Position numbers and translations under genes: made by a program. Below are positions 26,638 to 36,284 of a stretch of 64,000 bases of DNA, in pieces. The number at the start of each line of letters is the position of its first letter. Positions within the stretch are counted from its first letter, which is position 1. The stretch spans positions 4,278,001-4,342,000 of the forward strand of contig NZ_CP040755.1 in NCBI RefSeq assembly GCF_024585285.1. Direction: 5' to 3'. The DNA comes from Colwellia sp. M166 (GTDB taxonomy: Bacteria; Pseudomonadota; Gammaproteobacteria; Enterobacterales; Alteromonadaceae). Under the pieces are notes generated by a model that worked only from the letters and a program-made list of their open reading frames with translations, did no database searches and had not been told where the DNA came from.

Positions 26638-28884
26638 CTATTTTGCTTTTTTAGCAACAACCGCTTCAGCAGTCGCTGAATTATAAGGTGATGATGCATT
26701 ATCATCATCTAACGAGTCGCCTTCAGCATAACCTTCAAAGTTATCTTCAAATTGTATTGTTGTACCCTCTATATCAGAAAATAATTTAAATTCGTCAAGA
26801 TAATACGCAGCATCGTCAGAAACTGAGCCATCATCACCTAACTTAAAGATAACGGTTTGAACGCCAGTAGCCACATCGCTCAATGATTCAGACACAGAAG
26901 CAAATGGTGAGGTAGTTACACTAGTGCCGTCGATAGTAAGCGTTAACATTGGTGCAACGGTTGCTGAAGCGTTAGTTGCATCCCAGGTTAATTCAATATC
27001 AGTCCATTTGTCAGCAGTAAATGGAATGGTGATATCAACACCTTCATTGTTGCGTATAACAAAGCCGCTGTTTTGAATGCGTAAATCGATCAGCGCATTA
27101 TTGGTGCTGGTTGAAGAGCCAAATAAACCAATGTAAGCATCTTTCACAATCGCGGCTTCTTTTAGGAACGACACAGTTAATTTACCGGCAGCGATAATAT
27201 CACTTGAAGATAGCTTGTAACGTAACTCACCGGCATCATCTGTCATATTGTCGGTAATTCTTGCCGTAAGATTATCAGGGTTGCCGTTGCCGCCGCTAAG
27301 TAATTCAACAAACGCTTCAGCAGTCGATGAATTGTATGGAGAAGCTGGGTTATCAGTATCTAATGACGCGCCATCATCATAACTTTCAAAGTCGTCTTCA
27401 AATTGTACGGTAGTTCCGGCAATATCTGCATAAAGTTTGAAGTTATCAAGGTAGTAAGCGGCATCGCCAGAAACAGAGCCATCATCACCTAACTTAAAGA
27501 TAACGGTTTGAACGCCAGTAGCCACATCGCTCAATGATTCAGACACAGAAGCAAATGGTGAGGTAGTTACACTAGTGCCGTCGATAGTCAGGGTTAACAT
27601 TGGTGCAACGGTTGCAGAAGCGTTAGTTGCATCCCAGGTTAATTCAATATCAGTCCATTTGTCAGCAGTAAATGGAATGGTGATATCAACACCTTCATTG
27701 TTGCGTATAACAAAGCCGCTGTTTTGAATGCGTAAATCGATCAGCGCATTATTGGTGCTGGTTGAAGAGCCAAATAAACCAATGTAAGCATCTTTCACAA
27801 TCGCGGCTTCTTTTAGGAACGACACAGTTAATTTACCGGCAGCGATAATATCACTTGAAGATAACTTGTAACGTAACTCACCGGCATCATCTGTCATGTT
27901 ATCAGTAAGTCTTGCCACTTTTGTTGGTGCTACATCTTCGGCGCCGCTAATGGTATAAACAACTTCTGCCGCAGTACCATCAACAGAGCTAATGGCTACC
28001 GTATCTGTGACAATATCATTGGCATTAACCAATGAAGCCACTGTTGTGTTAGCAGTATCAAGCGTATAAGTCCATTCGCCTGTAGCTAACACAGAAAATG
28101 TCCCGAAGGTTGTGGTTAAGTTAGCTTGAGCTTCCATTGCGTTTTCATTGGCGTCATCATCACTAACGACGACTGTGCCGGTAATCGCACCGCTAACATT
28201 GTTAGCAATTGCTGCTGTTAAATCACCTGAAAATGTTGCTGGCGTATTCGCCGAAGCAGGAGCAATAACGCCAGTCGCTGCAGAAGTAAGCGTTTCTGTA
28301 TAACCGTCAAGATCGCTATAAGCAGCAGTAACAACGACGGTTTTTCCTATTTCATCATCGGTCAGCGCAAAGATAGACTCTGTTGCATCAACAATAGCAA
28401 CATCATCTGCAAGCCAACTATATACTACGCTTTCAGGGTCAAAATCATTGTCATCTAATACGGTCGCAGTCAGTAGCTTACCTGACTCTAAAGTACCTGA
28501 TATTTCTATAGCGCCAATAAAGTTGATTAACACATCGGCTGTAGGGTTAGAGGTAATTACTTCACTATAGTTATCGTTATCTGTGTATGAAACGGTAACT
28601 TTTATATTTGTGCCGGCTTGAGTGTCAGTTAATAACAAAGAGCTCGATGTTGCGCTAGCAATTGCTACGTCGTCTGCCATCCAAGTATAAGAAACGGCTG
28701 ATGCATCTAAGCCATTTGCATCGGTTAACGTTGTTGTGAGTGTTTCACCAACTTTAGCTTCCCCTGATAGCGAAAGTTGACCAAACGAGTTACCTATTTT
28801 GTCAGGCAATGTATCGGTATTACAACCAACCATTGCTAATGCAATGGTTGATATAGCAATCGTTTTATTCATTAACTTTTTCAT
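26638..28884 (-). CDS. Large surface lipoprotein with Ig-like, VCBS and duplicated sugar-binding-like modules
   Basis: About 748 aa from ATG 28884 (AGGAT 8 bp upstream), chosen over an upstream start at 28971 that would bury the signal. Lipobox MVGC near residue 20. In order: two Ig-like repeats of about 85 aa (SYTWMADDVAIA, then YSWLADDVAIV), one VCBS-type repeat (GTFSVLATGEWTYTLD), then two near-identical modules starting ARLTDNMTDDAGELRYKLSS with a 217-residue period. The modules look like jelly-roll lectin domains. Lying between two alginate lyases, it probably binds alginate at the cell surface; this is inference. Confidence 0.85.
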   Translation of the reverse strand: MKKLMNKTIAISTIALAMVGCNTDTLPDKIGNSFGQLSLSGEAKVGETLTTTLTDANGLDASAVSYTWMADDVAIASATSSSLLLTDTQAGTNIKVTVSYTDNDNYSEVITSNPTADVLINFIGAIEISGTLESGKLLTATVLDDNDFDPESVVYSWLADDVAIVDATESIFALTDDEIGKTVVVTAAYSDLDGYTETLTSAATGVIAPASANTPATFSGDLTAAIANNVSGAITGTVVVSDDDANENAMEAQANLTTTFGTFSVLATGEWTYTLDTANTTVASLVNANDIVTDTVAISSVDGTAAEVVYTISGAEDVAPTKVARLTDNMTDDAGELRYKLSSSDIIAAGKLTVSFLKEAAIVKDAYIGLFGSSTSTNNALIDLRIQNSGFVIRNNEGVDITIPFTADKWTDIELTWDATNASATVAPMLTLTIDGTSVTTSPFASVSESLSDVATGVQTVIFKLGDDGSVSGDAAYYLDNFKLYADIAGTTVQFEDDFESYDDGASLDTDNPASPYNSSTAEAFVELLSGGNGNPDNLTARITDNMTDDAGELRYKLSSSDIIAAGKLTVSFLKEAAIVKDAYIGLFGSSTSTNNALIDLRIQNSGFVIRNNEGVDITIPFTADKWTDIELTWDATNASATVAPMLTLTIDGTSVTTSPFASVSESLSDVATGVQTVIFKLGDDGSVSDDAAYYLDEFKLFSDIEGTTIQFEDNFEGYAEGDSLDDDNASSPYNSATAEAVVAKKAK
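26825..27246 (-). repeat. Copy B of a ~420-bp near-identical internal repeat
   Basis: Matches 27476-27897 with only a few base differences, at a 651-bp (217-codon) offset. It encodes the core of the second sugar-binding-like module. Confidence 0.9.
27476..27897 (-). repeat. Copy A of the ~420-bp internal repeat
   Basis: Partner of 26825-27246. Sequence outside this core (for example the FEDDFESYDDGASLD versus FEDNFEGYAEGDSLD tails) is clearly more diverged, so the core may have been homogenised recently. Confidence 0.9.
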
Positions 28885-28964
28885 TATTATAATCCTACTA
28901 TTTTTTTGGTAAAAAAATTTCGCTGCTATTTGGTTTAATCTTAATACTAATTTGTATTGCCACT

Positions 28965-28976
28965 TTGTCAACCAAT
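28965..28976 (-). promoter_or_regulatory. ATTGGTTGACAA motif upstream of the large lipoprotein gene
   Basis: Same 12 bases as at 31442-31453 before the TonB receptor gene. It contains a -35-like TTGACA, so it may be an operator overlapping a promoter. It lies about 80 bp before ATG 28884. Confidence 0.45.
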
Positions 28977-29057
28977 ATGTGAGGATTGCGGTTGGGTTTA
29001 TCAGTTTTTAGCGAGTGACTAATGATGAAAAGGAGGATTTTTTACGTGTTTTATCAC

Positions 29058-29588
29058 TTAAATACCCTTGATCTGTATTGAATCCATACTTGCTCTGGCT
29101 AGGGCTAGCCATTTGTTTTTGTATTTTTTATCGGTAGTGGTAAATGAAATAAAGGTTAATTTTCCGTCTACGGGTAATGCGTAAGTAAGATTGAATTGGT
29201 ATTTACCAATAGCTTTGATCTCGTACTCGAATACAGCAACTTTAGTTCCTAGTCGGTTATATACTTTGTCTTTTTTCCAACGGGCTTTGTCATTAGATTT
29301 ACGCAAGATATTAGATAGCGATTTATGAATTTTATTCATACTTTTCTTATCTGCTGGCGTGGAATACTGCGTAAAAGTAAAGCTGACCGATTTATCTTTA
29401 TCGCTAAATGCAAAAGCGGGAGGATTTTTTTGTTTGCCATAACGCTTGTCTAAAGCGGAGTCAGATAAGGCCTTAAACTCTGTTGACAACTCTATGATCA
29501 GATGGTCGTTGAAAAAGCGCTCAGTGTTAGTTTCTGCAGCCATGCTGGTAAAGCTGAGCAAAAAAAATAGCAAATATAAATTCTTCAT
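29058..29588 (-). CDS. Secreted hypothetical protein
   Basis: 176 aa with a clear signal peptide (LYLLFFLLSFTSMAAET). The mature part is basic, with IIELSTEFKALSDSALDKRYGKQKNPP, a beta strand-rich middle (VSFTFTQYST) and KYQFNLTYALPVDGKLTFISFTTTDKKYKNKW. It reads like a small periplasmic protein, but I cannot name a family. It is flanked by the PL7 gene upstream (23-bp gap) and the large lipoprotein downstream on the same strand, so it is likely cotranscribed with the 29612-31015 lyase. Confidence 0.75.
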   Translation of the reverse strand: MKNLYLLFFLLSFTSMAAETNTERFFNDHLIIELSTEFKALSDSALDKRYGKQKNPPAFAFSDKDKSVSFTFTQYSTPADKKSMNKIHKSLSNILRKSNDKARWKKDKVYNRLGTKVAVFEYEIKAIGKYQFNLTYALPVDGKLTFISFTTTDKKYKNKWLALARASMDSIQIKGI

Positions 29589-29611
29589 GGTTAATCTCTT
29601 ATCTTATTGTT

Positions 29612-31015
29612 TTAGTTTGAATAACCGCTATGGCTATTATCGATTCGATAGAACGTCGCTCGGACAAAATCATGGGCATCGCCGGAATTATTTTGATTAT
29701 AAACCCCAGCTTTAAAATACATATATTGGTTGCCTTGGTCATAGCCGCTTGTCGTCATATCTACGACTTGTTCAAACGCTTTGCCATCAGCTTTGACAAC
29801 TTTTACAGTAAGCGTATGGCCAGAAACCGTTATTGAATAACTAAATTTTTCATCTAGCGGGATACCATCAACGGGGTTACTTGCGGTATTAGTGCGACTG
29901 CCTATGATGTCGTAATAGCTATCGTCACCGCCAAGGGTTTCATGCGCGAGATAAATGCCGCCGTTTGAATTGCCTGGCAATTTTCGATAATAAAGTCGGG
30001 CAGGCTCATCATCATTAGCATGAATTTGACCAATAATAACGCGACCTATTTGATAGGCTTCGCCGGTGATTGTTACGTTATTGACTGCTAGTTCAGCATT
30101 GAGTTCGCCGTCAATACCGCCGGCATTGTCTTGGTCTGCTTGTGGTGCAGTAGAAAATACCCAGTTATTTTTATTAACCCCTTGGGTTTGCTGACTTGTG
30201 TCGCCCCTGCGTAACATTTCTCGTAACTCTGAGCGTACATAGTTAGTATTAGTTGAGGTGCGATAGCCTGAAACTGAGGTGGTAAATACCACGCCGCCAT
30301 CTTTTGACAAAGTAAAAAAGCGCGGATCAGCATAACCACCAACGAGCGCGGTTTCCTTAATACTGTCTGATTTGCCATTGTTGTCTTCATCGGTTGGCAC
30401 ACTTAAGTACCAATCAATTAATTCGATGTTATGACTGACATCTTCTTGACAACCAAAGGCTTCAATTTCCAAAATACTACTTGGCTGAGAAACGTCGTTA
30501 CCAGCGAGATCTATGCGTAAATACAGCGCCGTTTCTGTGTTTAACTGGTCTAAGTTAATTACCCCAGGGAACAGTGAATTCTTTTCGCTTTGGGTTTTGC
30601 TATTAAGTAATTGCCAATTTTTTTGGTCTTTAGAGCCGTAAATATTGAATAAATGCACATAGTCTAGGTTTTTCCAAGTAATAATCAGCTGTTTGAGCAG
30701 GGCTGGCTCTGAAAGCGTTAGTAATAACTTGCTATCGGTTGTGTCGGCCTGCCAGTTGGAAACCTTGGTTTTATTGCTATCGAATAAAGTTGGTAGCTCG
30801 GCATCAGTCGATACATCATTTATAGCTGAAATTTGTAGTGGATAACTCACACCACAGCTGATGTCATCGATAACAGTGGGCGTGGTAACTGGATCAATAA
30901 CTTGCTTTGGGACAGTTGTTGTTACGGTATTGTTACTTGGGCTACCCCCACAGCTAACTATGCCAAATAAGCTAAATAAGGTAACGAAAGTAAAAAAAGT
31001 CTTATGTATTTGCAT
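29612..31015 (-). CDS. Alginate lyase, PL7 with N-terminal F5/8-type (CBM32-like) domain, lipoprotein
   Basis: 467 aa. Lipobox VSCG near residue 22. Residues about 55-190 form a discoidin/CBM32-like domain (FDSNKTKVSNWQADTTDSKLLLTLSEPALLKQLIITW, then FNIYGSKDQKNWQLL and LRIDLAGN). The PL7 catalytic domain follows: NYVRSELREMLRRG, GRVIIGQIHAND and YMYFKAGVYNQNNSGD. It should cut alginate at the cell surface, with the N-terminal domain binding substrate. It is the first gene of the leftward group and divergent from the TonB receptor. Confidence 0.95.
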   Translation of the reverse strand: MQIHKTFFTFVTLFSLFGIVSCGGSPSNNTVTTTVPKQVIDPVTTPTVIDDISCGVSYPLQISAINDVSTDAELPTLFDSNKTKVSNWQADTTDSKLLLTLSEPALLKQLIITWKNLDYVHLFNIYGSKDQKNWQLLNSKTQSEKNSLFPGVINLDQLNTETALYLRIDLAGNDVSQPSSILEIEAFGCQEDVSHNIELIDWYLSVPTDEDNNGKSDSIKETALVGGYADPRFFTLSKDGGVVFTTSVSGYRTSTNTNYVRSELREMLRRGDTSQQTQGVNKNNWVFSTAPQADQDNAGGIDGELNAELAVNNVTITGEAYQIGRVIIGQIHANDDEPARLYYRKLPGNSNGGIYLAHETLGGDDSYYDIIGSRTNTASNPVDGIPLDEKFSYSITVSGHTLTVKVVKADGKAFEQVVDMTTSGYDQGNQYMYFKAGVYNQNNSGDAHDFVRATFYRIDNSHSGYSN

Positions 31016-31189
31016 AATTGTCCTAACGGCTAAGATGAATTGAATCGCACAAACTTGTGTATCTAATGTGGGCTGACGGTATATTTTAAGTAGTGTTTTT
31101 TGTCAGGCTTTTATTCGAGTAAGTTTGTTATTAATAGAATATATCCCGCGAAAAAATGGCCTAACTAAGGTTTTACACTATGTAGTGTG

Positions 31190-31205
31190 TTTTGGTCAAC
31201 CAAAA
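31190..31205. promoter_or_regulatory. Palindrome TTTTGGTTGACCAAAA in the lyase / TonB receptor intergenic region
   Basis: Read on the minus strand: 7-bp arms with a 2-bp centre. It contains the TTGGTTGAC core also found at 28965 and 31442. It is 175 bp upstream of the lyase start and a likely operator for an unidentified regulator of the alginate genes. Confidence 0.45.
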
Positions 31206-31441
31206 ATTAGTTTTGGTAATCTTGTGTATGATGCTTAAGCTTGTGGTAATTGTTTTCTTACCTTGCCGTTACTATAATTATCTCTGTTTATGTCTATTTT
31301 ATTCTACTACACTTAAAAAATAATCGTTAAACTCCACATTAATAATAACTGCAATATTATAGATTAATGTTAATTGGTTATGTTAATTGTATTTATTGGT
31401 AAGTTATGTTTTGGTGGTTTTTAATGTTTTGTATTACCAGA

Positions 31442-31453
31442 TTGGTTGACAAT
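31442..31453 (+). promoter_or_regulatory. ATTGGTTGACAA motif and possible -35 of the TonB receptor gene
   Basis: TTGACA at 31446-31451 is a consensus -35. A TGAATA-like -10 follows at 18-bp spacing, 40-45 bp before the start codon. The motif is identical to the one upstream of the large lipoprotein gene. Confidence 0.45.
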
Positions 31454-31517
31454 TGTGATTTATATTGTTTGAATAAAGCACAACGAGTATAAAAACTATA
31501 ATGAATCGGAAATATCA

Positions 31518-34500
31518 ATGGCTACTTTCAATAAGTTAAATAAAATTAGCAGAGTTGTGCGTAAGCAGGCTAGCTATCCTAGACAATTTTTGTGTGCATC
31601 TACATTACTCTCCTTACTTGCTTTTCCAGCCACGGCTGCAGAAGAAGAAACAGAAAAGAAAGTGGAAGCTGACATTGAAGTAATTGAAGTCAGTGGGGGC
31701 TTACGACGTACTATGACTCGTTCATTGAACGAGAAAAAGCACAGTACGGCAATTGTTGATGCAGTAGCCGCAGCAGACTTTGGCGATTTACCTGGTTTAT
31801 CATTGTCTGATGTTATTGAGAATATTTCTGGTGCATCTGGTCACCGTCTAAAAGGCAGCCAAAACGAAATATCAATTCGTGGTTTAGGCTCTTATTGGGG
31901 TTACTCAACCTTTAACGGCCGAACGATCACCAATGCCGGCGCTGGTCGTGCGGTTAACTTCAAAAAATTCCCATCTGAGCTTGTCGACAAAGTCGTCATT
32001 TATAAATCTCAACAAGCTGATTTAGTTGAAGGTGGCACCTCAGGTACTATCGATGTTAATTCTCTGCGCGCTGTTGACTATGGTGAAGCGCAAACAACGG
32101 TTCAAGCAACAGGCATATACAATTCGTATTATGACGATGTTGAAGGCGGCAGCTCGCCTTGGGGCAAAAAGCTTATTGTCTCGACTGTGCAGCAATGGGA
32201 AACCGATAACCTAGGCGATATGGGGTTTACTTTCGGACTTAGCCATTCTGATTCTTCAAATCCAGAAGAAAACTACGGTGGTAATTCACAAATGGCGGTC
32301 TGTGCGCTTCGTGCTGCTGATGGTTCAAACTTAGTAGGCGGTAGTAATTGTGCTACTGGGCAGCAAGGTGTCAGCTCAGGTCGCGTTGGTCGTGAACCTG
32401 AGTTGGGCATAGATACCGACTTAGCCGATTTTGACCCAAGTAGCATTTTTTATGTACCGAATGACGCTTACTGGCGCACAGGTGAAGATGAAGATGTGCG
32501 TACCGGTGCAGTATTTACTTTTCAGTGGGTACCTCGCGACGACTTAGAAATTAATTTTGACTATGAATACTCTGATTTAGAGTACACTGAAAAACGTATG
32601 GAATTAGCCTTAGATTCTCGCATCGATGATCTCGCTGATCACATTATTGCTGACGATCACACCTTACTTTATTCAACGGGTGAAGCAAGACCAACGTTGC
32701 AGGGCGAAAACCGTAATCAGGTTGATGAATATCGCGGTGGCGGTATCGAAATAGAATATGCACCAACTGAAGATTTAACCCTTGCGCTTGATTTATCATA
32801 CTCTGAATCCTATCGATACCGCTTACGCCAACGAACTAAATTTCGTTCAACAGAGCGTTATAACTATGCGCTAGATTTTCGTGGCCGTAATGTACCAACG
32901 TTAACATGGCTAGATAACAATCGTTTAGGACCTGGTGATGACGGGTTTGCCGCTTCAGAAGTATTTGACGCAAGTGACATGAATAATTTTGTTAATGATG
33001 ATCATGCTTACGTAGAATATCGACGTGCACATGATAATCGTAACGATGATATTTTTGCTATCAATTTAGATGGCGAATATCAACTCGACAATGATTACTT
33101 TTCAAGTGTCAAAGTCGGTGTTCGATACTCGAAAGAGCATCTACTTGATTTTGTCACTAATGATGTCTCGTTAGTGATTGCCGATGGTTCACAAAAATAC
33201 GGCGCTAGTGACAACGAAGATAATAATTGGGATGAACTAAACCCAGAAGCCAACTCAGAACTCATTAATGGCATTATCAATGGTTGCCAAAATGACCATT
33301 CAAATAATATTCAATTTACTGAAGAGCCTGGCAGTGGCGGTGATGCAACGCGCTATGCTACTTATGATCATAAATGTTTTATTGGTCAAGTTTTGGGGCA
33401 ATTACCCGGTGCAACGAGCACAGCTTTTTATGATATAGGTGAACGTGAAGATGGCCGTGATGGTGCTGACCGTGACGTAACTGAAACCATCACAGCTGCC
33501 TATGTTATGGGTAACTTTGATACTGAAATCAGTGGTATACCGGTATACGGTAACGTTGGTGTTCGTGTGGTAAAAACAGAAACGGAATCTCAAGGTTGGG
33601 GTGACAAAGTTTATATCACCACCGATGAAGAAACGGGTACTTACAGTGCACAAATTAACCCAACGGGTGATATTGAACGCGTCAACTTAGCTTCAGAATA
33701 CACCGAAGTATTACCAAGCTTAAACTTAACTTTTCACGTAACTGATGAATTTTATGTTCGAACAGCGGCCTATCGTTCTATGTCTCGTTTTCAATTAAAT
33801 GCGATGTCGGCAGGGGTAAGCTATGAAACATGTGAAGATGAAGATGACACAATTTGTGATCCTAGTACCAATACTGACTATTCGTCTGTTATTCGTAGCG
33901 GTGAAGCCAATGGTAACCATTTAGACCCATACACTGCGATAAACTATGACGTATCTTTTGAATATTATCCGTCAGAAGATGCTGCTTTAACCTTAGCGTT
34001 CTATCATAAATCGTTCACCGGTGGCTATGAAAGCGAAACTGAGCAACGTGACATTATCGTTAATTTAGATGGTGTTGATACAACTTACACCGGCGTTAGC
34101 CACTTAGTTAAACAAACCTCTGACGATAACTCTATTATTAAAGGCGTTGAAATCACCGGTCAAAAGCACTTTGTTGAATTGCCTGAGCCGTTTAATGGTT
34201 TAGGTGCTAAGTTTGCATGGAACTACGCAAGCTCTAACTTTGTCACTGATGAGCCTGCCAGTGCCGGTATTGTGCCAGATGCGAACTTATTTGGCTTTTC
34301 AAAAAATGTCGCCTCAGCATCAGTTTACTGGGAAGGAGACGACACCACTGTTCGTTTACTTTGGAAGTATCGTTCTAAATATTTACAACCTAACGGCTTA
34401 CCTTTTCCAGATCGTTCACACCGATATGTACAAGACGCTATCTACATGAACATGTCTGCTAAGTATAAAGTTAACTCAAGTGTTAGCTTATTCTTAAAAG

Positions 34501-34613
34501 GCCTTAACTTGACCAACGAACCACAAGTGATGACCCGGGGTAACGATACCACTATTGCTGATTACTCTCGCTCAGGCACTAAGTGGGAATTTGGTGTAAA
34601 AGCTAAATTCTAA
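31518..34613 (+). CDS. TonB-dependent outer-membrane receptor (probable alginate oligosaccharide uptake)
   Basis: 1031 aa. A signal peptide ends at FPATAAEEET, followed by an acidic linker, then the plug domain (IEVSGGLRRTMTRSLNEKKHSTAIVDAVAAADFGDLPGLSLSDVIENISG, with NEISIRGLGSYWGYSTFNGR). A 22-strand barrel ends GTKWEFGVKAKF with terminal Phe. The style is that of the carbohydrate-type TonB receptors of alteromonads and caulobacters. Placement beside two PL7 lyases suggests alginate fragments as cargo; substrate is inference. Confidence 0.93.
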   Translation: MATFNKLNKISRVVRKQASYPRQFLCASTLLSLLAFPATAAEEETEKKVEADIEVIEVSGGLRRTMTRSLNEKKHSTAIVDAVAAADFGDLPGLSLSDVIENISGASGHRLKGSQNEISIRGLGSYWGYSTFNGRTITNAGAGRAVNFKKFPSELVDKVVIYKSQQADLVEGGTSGTIDVNSLRAVDYGEAQTTVQATGIYNSYYDDVEGGSSPWGKKLIVSTVQQWETDNLGDMGFTFGLSHSDSSNPEENYGGNSQMAVCALRAADGSNLVGGSNCATGQQGVSSGRVGREPELGIDTDLADFDPSSIFYVPNDAYWRTGEDEDVRTGAVFTFQWVPRDDLEINFDYEYSDLEYTEKRMELALDSRIDDLADHIIADDHTLLYSTGEARPTLQGENRNQVDEYRGGGIEIEYAPTEDLTLALDLSYSESYRYRLRQRTKFRSTERYNYALDFRGRNVPTLTWLDNNRLGPGDDGFAASEVFDASDMNNFVNDDHAYVEYRRAHDNRNDDIFAINLDGEYQLDNDYFSSVKVGVRYSKEHLLDFVTNDVSLVIADGSQKYGASDNEDNNWDELNPEANSELINGIINGCQNDHSNNIQFTEEPGSGGDATRYATYDHKCFIGQVLGQLPGATSTAFYDIGEREDGRDGADRDVTETITAAYVMGNFDTEISGIPVYGNVGVRVVKTETESQGWGDKVYITTDEETGTYSAQINPTGDIERVNLASEYTEVLPSLNLTFHVTDEFYVRTAAYRSMSRFQLNAMSAGVSYETCEDEDDTICDPSTNTDYSSVIRSGEANGNHLDPYTAINYDVSFEYYPSEDAALTLAFYHKSFTGGYESETEQRDIIVNLDGVDTTYTGVSHLVKQTSDDNSIIKGVEITGQKHFVELPEPFNGLGAKFAWNYASSNFVTDEPASAGIVPDANLFGFSKNVASASVYWEGDDTTVRLLWKYRSKYLQPNGLPFPDRSHRYVQDAIYMNMSAKYKVNSSVSLFLKGLNLTNEPQVMTRGNDTTIADYSRSGTKWEFGVKAKF

Positions 34614-34637
34614 CGCATAGTGTATCGAGCCATAAAG

Positions 34638-34664
34638 ATGAGCAGTTTACGCTGCTCATAAAAA
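34638..34664 (+). terminator. Weak terminator after the TonB receptor gene
   Basis: TGAGCAG-TTTACG-CTGCTCA stem-loop followed by an A-rich rather than T-rich tail; moderate evidence only. Confidence 0.45.
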
Positions 34665-34795
34665 TATTGAAACTTTTTAGCATCAATTATTGAAAAATTT
34701 CATCAGTATAATTGAAATAAAAGTTACTTACTTTGTCTAGGCATACGGTTATGAATTAACCGTTAAACTTCAGTGAATACTTTTAGGAGAATATT

Positions 34796-35674
34796 ATGAC
34801 AAAACCAACCATTGGTTTTATCGGATTAGGCCTTATGGGCGGCAACATGGTAGAAAACCTGCAGAAAAAGGGCTACCAACTAACCGTGTTAGATCTAAAT
34901 AAAGACGCAGTTTCAGCCTGTGTTGCCCGTGGTGCTAATGTTGCCAGTTCGGCAAAAGAACTCGCCGCAGCAAGTGATATTGTTATGCTTTGTCTAACCA
35001 CTTCAGCGGTTGTTGAAAGCATTTTTTATGCTGATGATGGCATTCTAGCGGGTATCAAAGCTGGCGCAGTACTGATTGATTTTGGTACTTCAATTCCAGC
35101 ATCAACTAAAAAAATTGGTGCCGACTTAGCAGCTAAAGGCGCAGGCATGATTGACGCACCACTAGGGCGCACACCAGCACATGCTAAAGATGGTTTGCTT
35201 AACATTATGGCTGCCGGTGATCAGGCAACTTTTGACAAAGTTCAGCCAGTTTTACAAGATCAAGGTGAAAATATCTTCTACTTAGGCGCATTGGGTGCAG
35301 GGCACACCACTAAGCTTATTAATAACTTCATTGGCATGACCACGGTTTGTGCTATGTCTCAAGCTTTTGCTGTTGCCGAGCTTGCTGGTGTTGATCGTCA
35401 ACAATTGTTTGAAATTATGTCAACGGGACCATCCAATTCACCTTTCATGCACTTTTGTAAAAACTATGCTGTTGACGGTGTTAGCGACCTTGGTTTCTCA
35501 ATTGCTAATGCCAATAAAGACTTAGGTTATTTTCTAAAAATGCTTGAAGAATTTGACACGCGGTCTGAAATTGCAGAAGGCTCTTCTGCTAATTTACAAG
35601 CGGCATTTGATGCCGGTATGGGCAAAGGTAACGTGCCTGAAATATTTGATTATTTTCTTAAACTGAAAAAATAA
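34796..35674 (+). CDS. NAD(P)-dependent beta-hydroxyacid dehydrogenase family reductase in the alginate locus
   Basis: 292 aa. Rossmann start IGFIGLGLMGGNMVENL, substrate block GMIDAPLGRTPAHAKDGLLNIMAAG, catalytic Lys in GALGAGHTTKLINNFIG, then IANANKDLGYFLKML. The PLGRTPAHA segment replaces the usual DAPVSGG of 3-hydroxyisobutyrate dehydrogenases, so the substrate probably differs. Members of this family act as reductases of 4-deoxy-5-hexoseulose uronate, the end product of alginate lyases, in Vibrio; the context makes this the best guess. A strong ribosome site (AGGAG) precedes the ATG. Confidence 0.85.
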   Translation: MTKPTIGFIGLGLMGGNMVENLQKKGYQLTVLDLNKDAVSACVARGANVASSAKELAAASDIVMLCLTTSAVVESIFYADDGILAGIKAGAVLIDFGTSIPASTKKIGADLAAKGAGMIDAPLGRTPAHAKDGLLNIMAAGDQATFDKVQPVLQDQGENIFYLGALGAGHTTKLINNFIGMTTVCAMSQAFAVAELAGVDRQQLFEIMSTGPSNSPFMHFCKNYAVDGVSDLGFSIANANKDLGYFLKMLEEFDTRSEIAEGSSANLQAAFDAGMGKGNVPEIFDYFLKLKK

Positions 35675-35721
35675 TTCAAGTCAATCATTGTAAAATTTAT
35701 CAGTAAGTTGCTTTAACTAAG

Positions 35722-35951
35722 TAACCCCAGTTCGGGTTAAGCTACTTTACCCAACAATGCCATTTAAACGCTTATCAGCGTTATTTTTACGCCCAATAGC
35801 TCGCTATTGGTTTGTAAAAATTCCTTGCTAAGCGCCTAAACTCCATGATTGCGCTTTTTTTAATCTTTCACTTAAAAATGTCGTGAATAATTTAGCTAAT
35901 AATACTATGAATCAACAGGTTATAAAGTCCATTAACCCAAACTGAGGTTAA
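35722..35951. repeat. Possible MITE-like element with inverted ends and internal palindrome
   Basis: The left end TAACCCCAGTTCGGGTTAA and right end TTAACCCAAACTGAGGTTAA are inverted, imperfect copies about 230 bp apart. Between them are an imperfect palindrome centred on CCAATAG-CTCG-CTATTGG with TTTTTAC/GTAAAAA outer arms (about 35784-35822) and further short inverted pairs. There is no ORF. The remainder of 35675-36337 holds only the terminator at 36285. Confidence 0.4.
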
Positions 35952-36284
35952 GTATAAATTGAAAGTTTCTAAGGCATTATCTTACAAGGAGTTGATAAAG
36001 CCTTAATTTCCTGCAAAACAAGCCTTAAAATTTAGAACGTACATAGACTTGGTATAATGTACAGTCTGGCAGGCTGAAAAACCTTGAGCAATTGCTCGTA
36101 ACAACAGTCTAAATAGTCTTGTTTATTCAGCTTATAGATCCATATTATTTTATTTTTATTAAGCTGGCTTATTGATAAAGGGGGTCAAATAAAGACTTGG
36201 AGATGTACTAGGCGTTTTGCTGAAGTATTTGATAGTCGTTTGTTGCAGTACTTTGTTGCAGTGATTTATTGGAATAGATAATTA

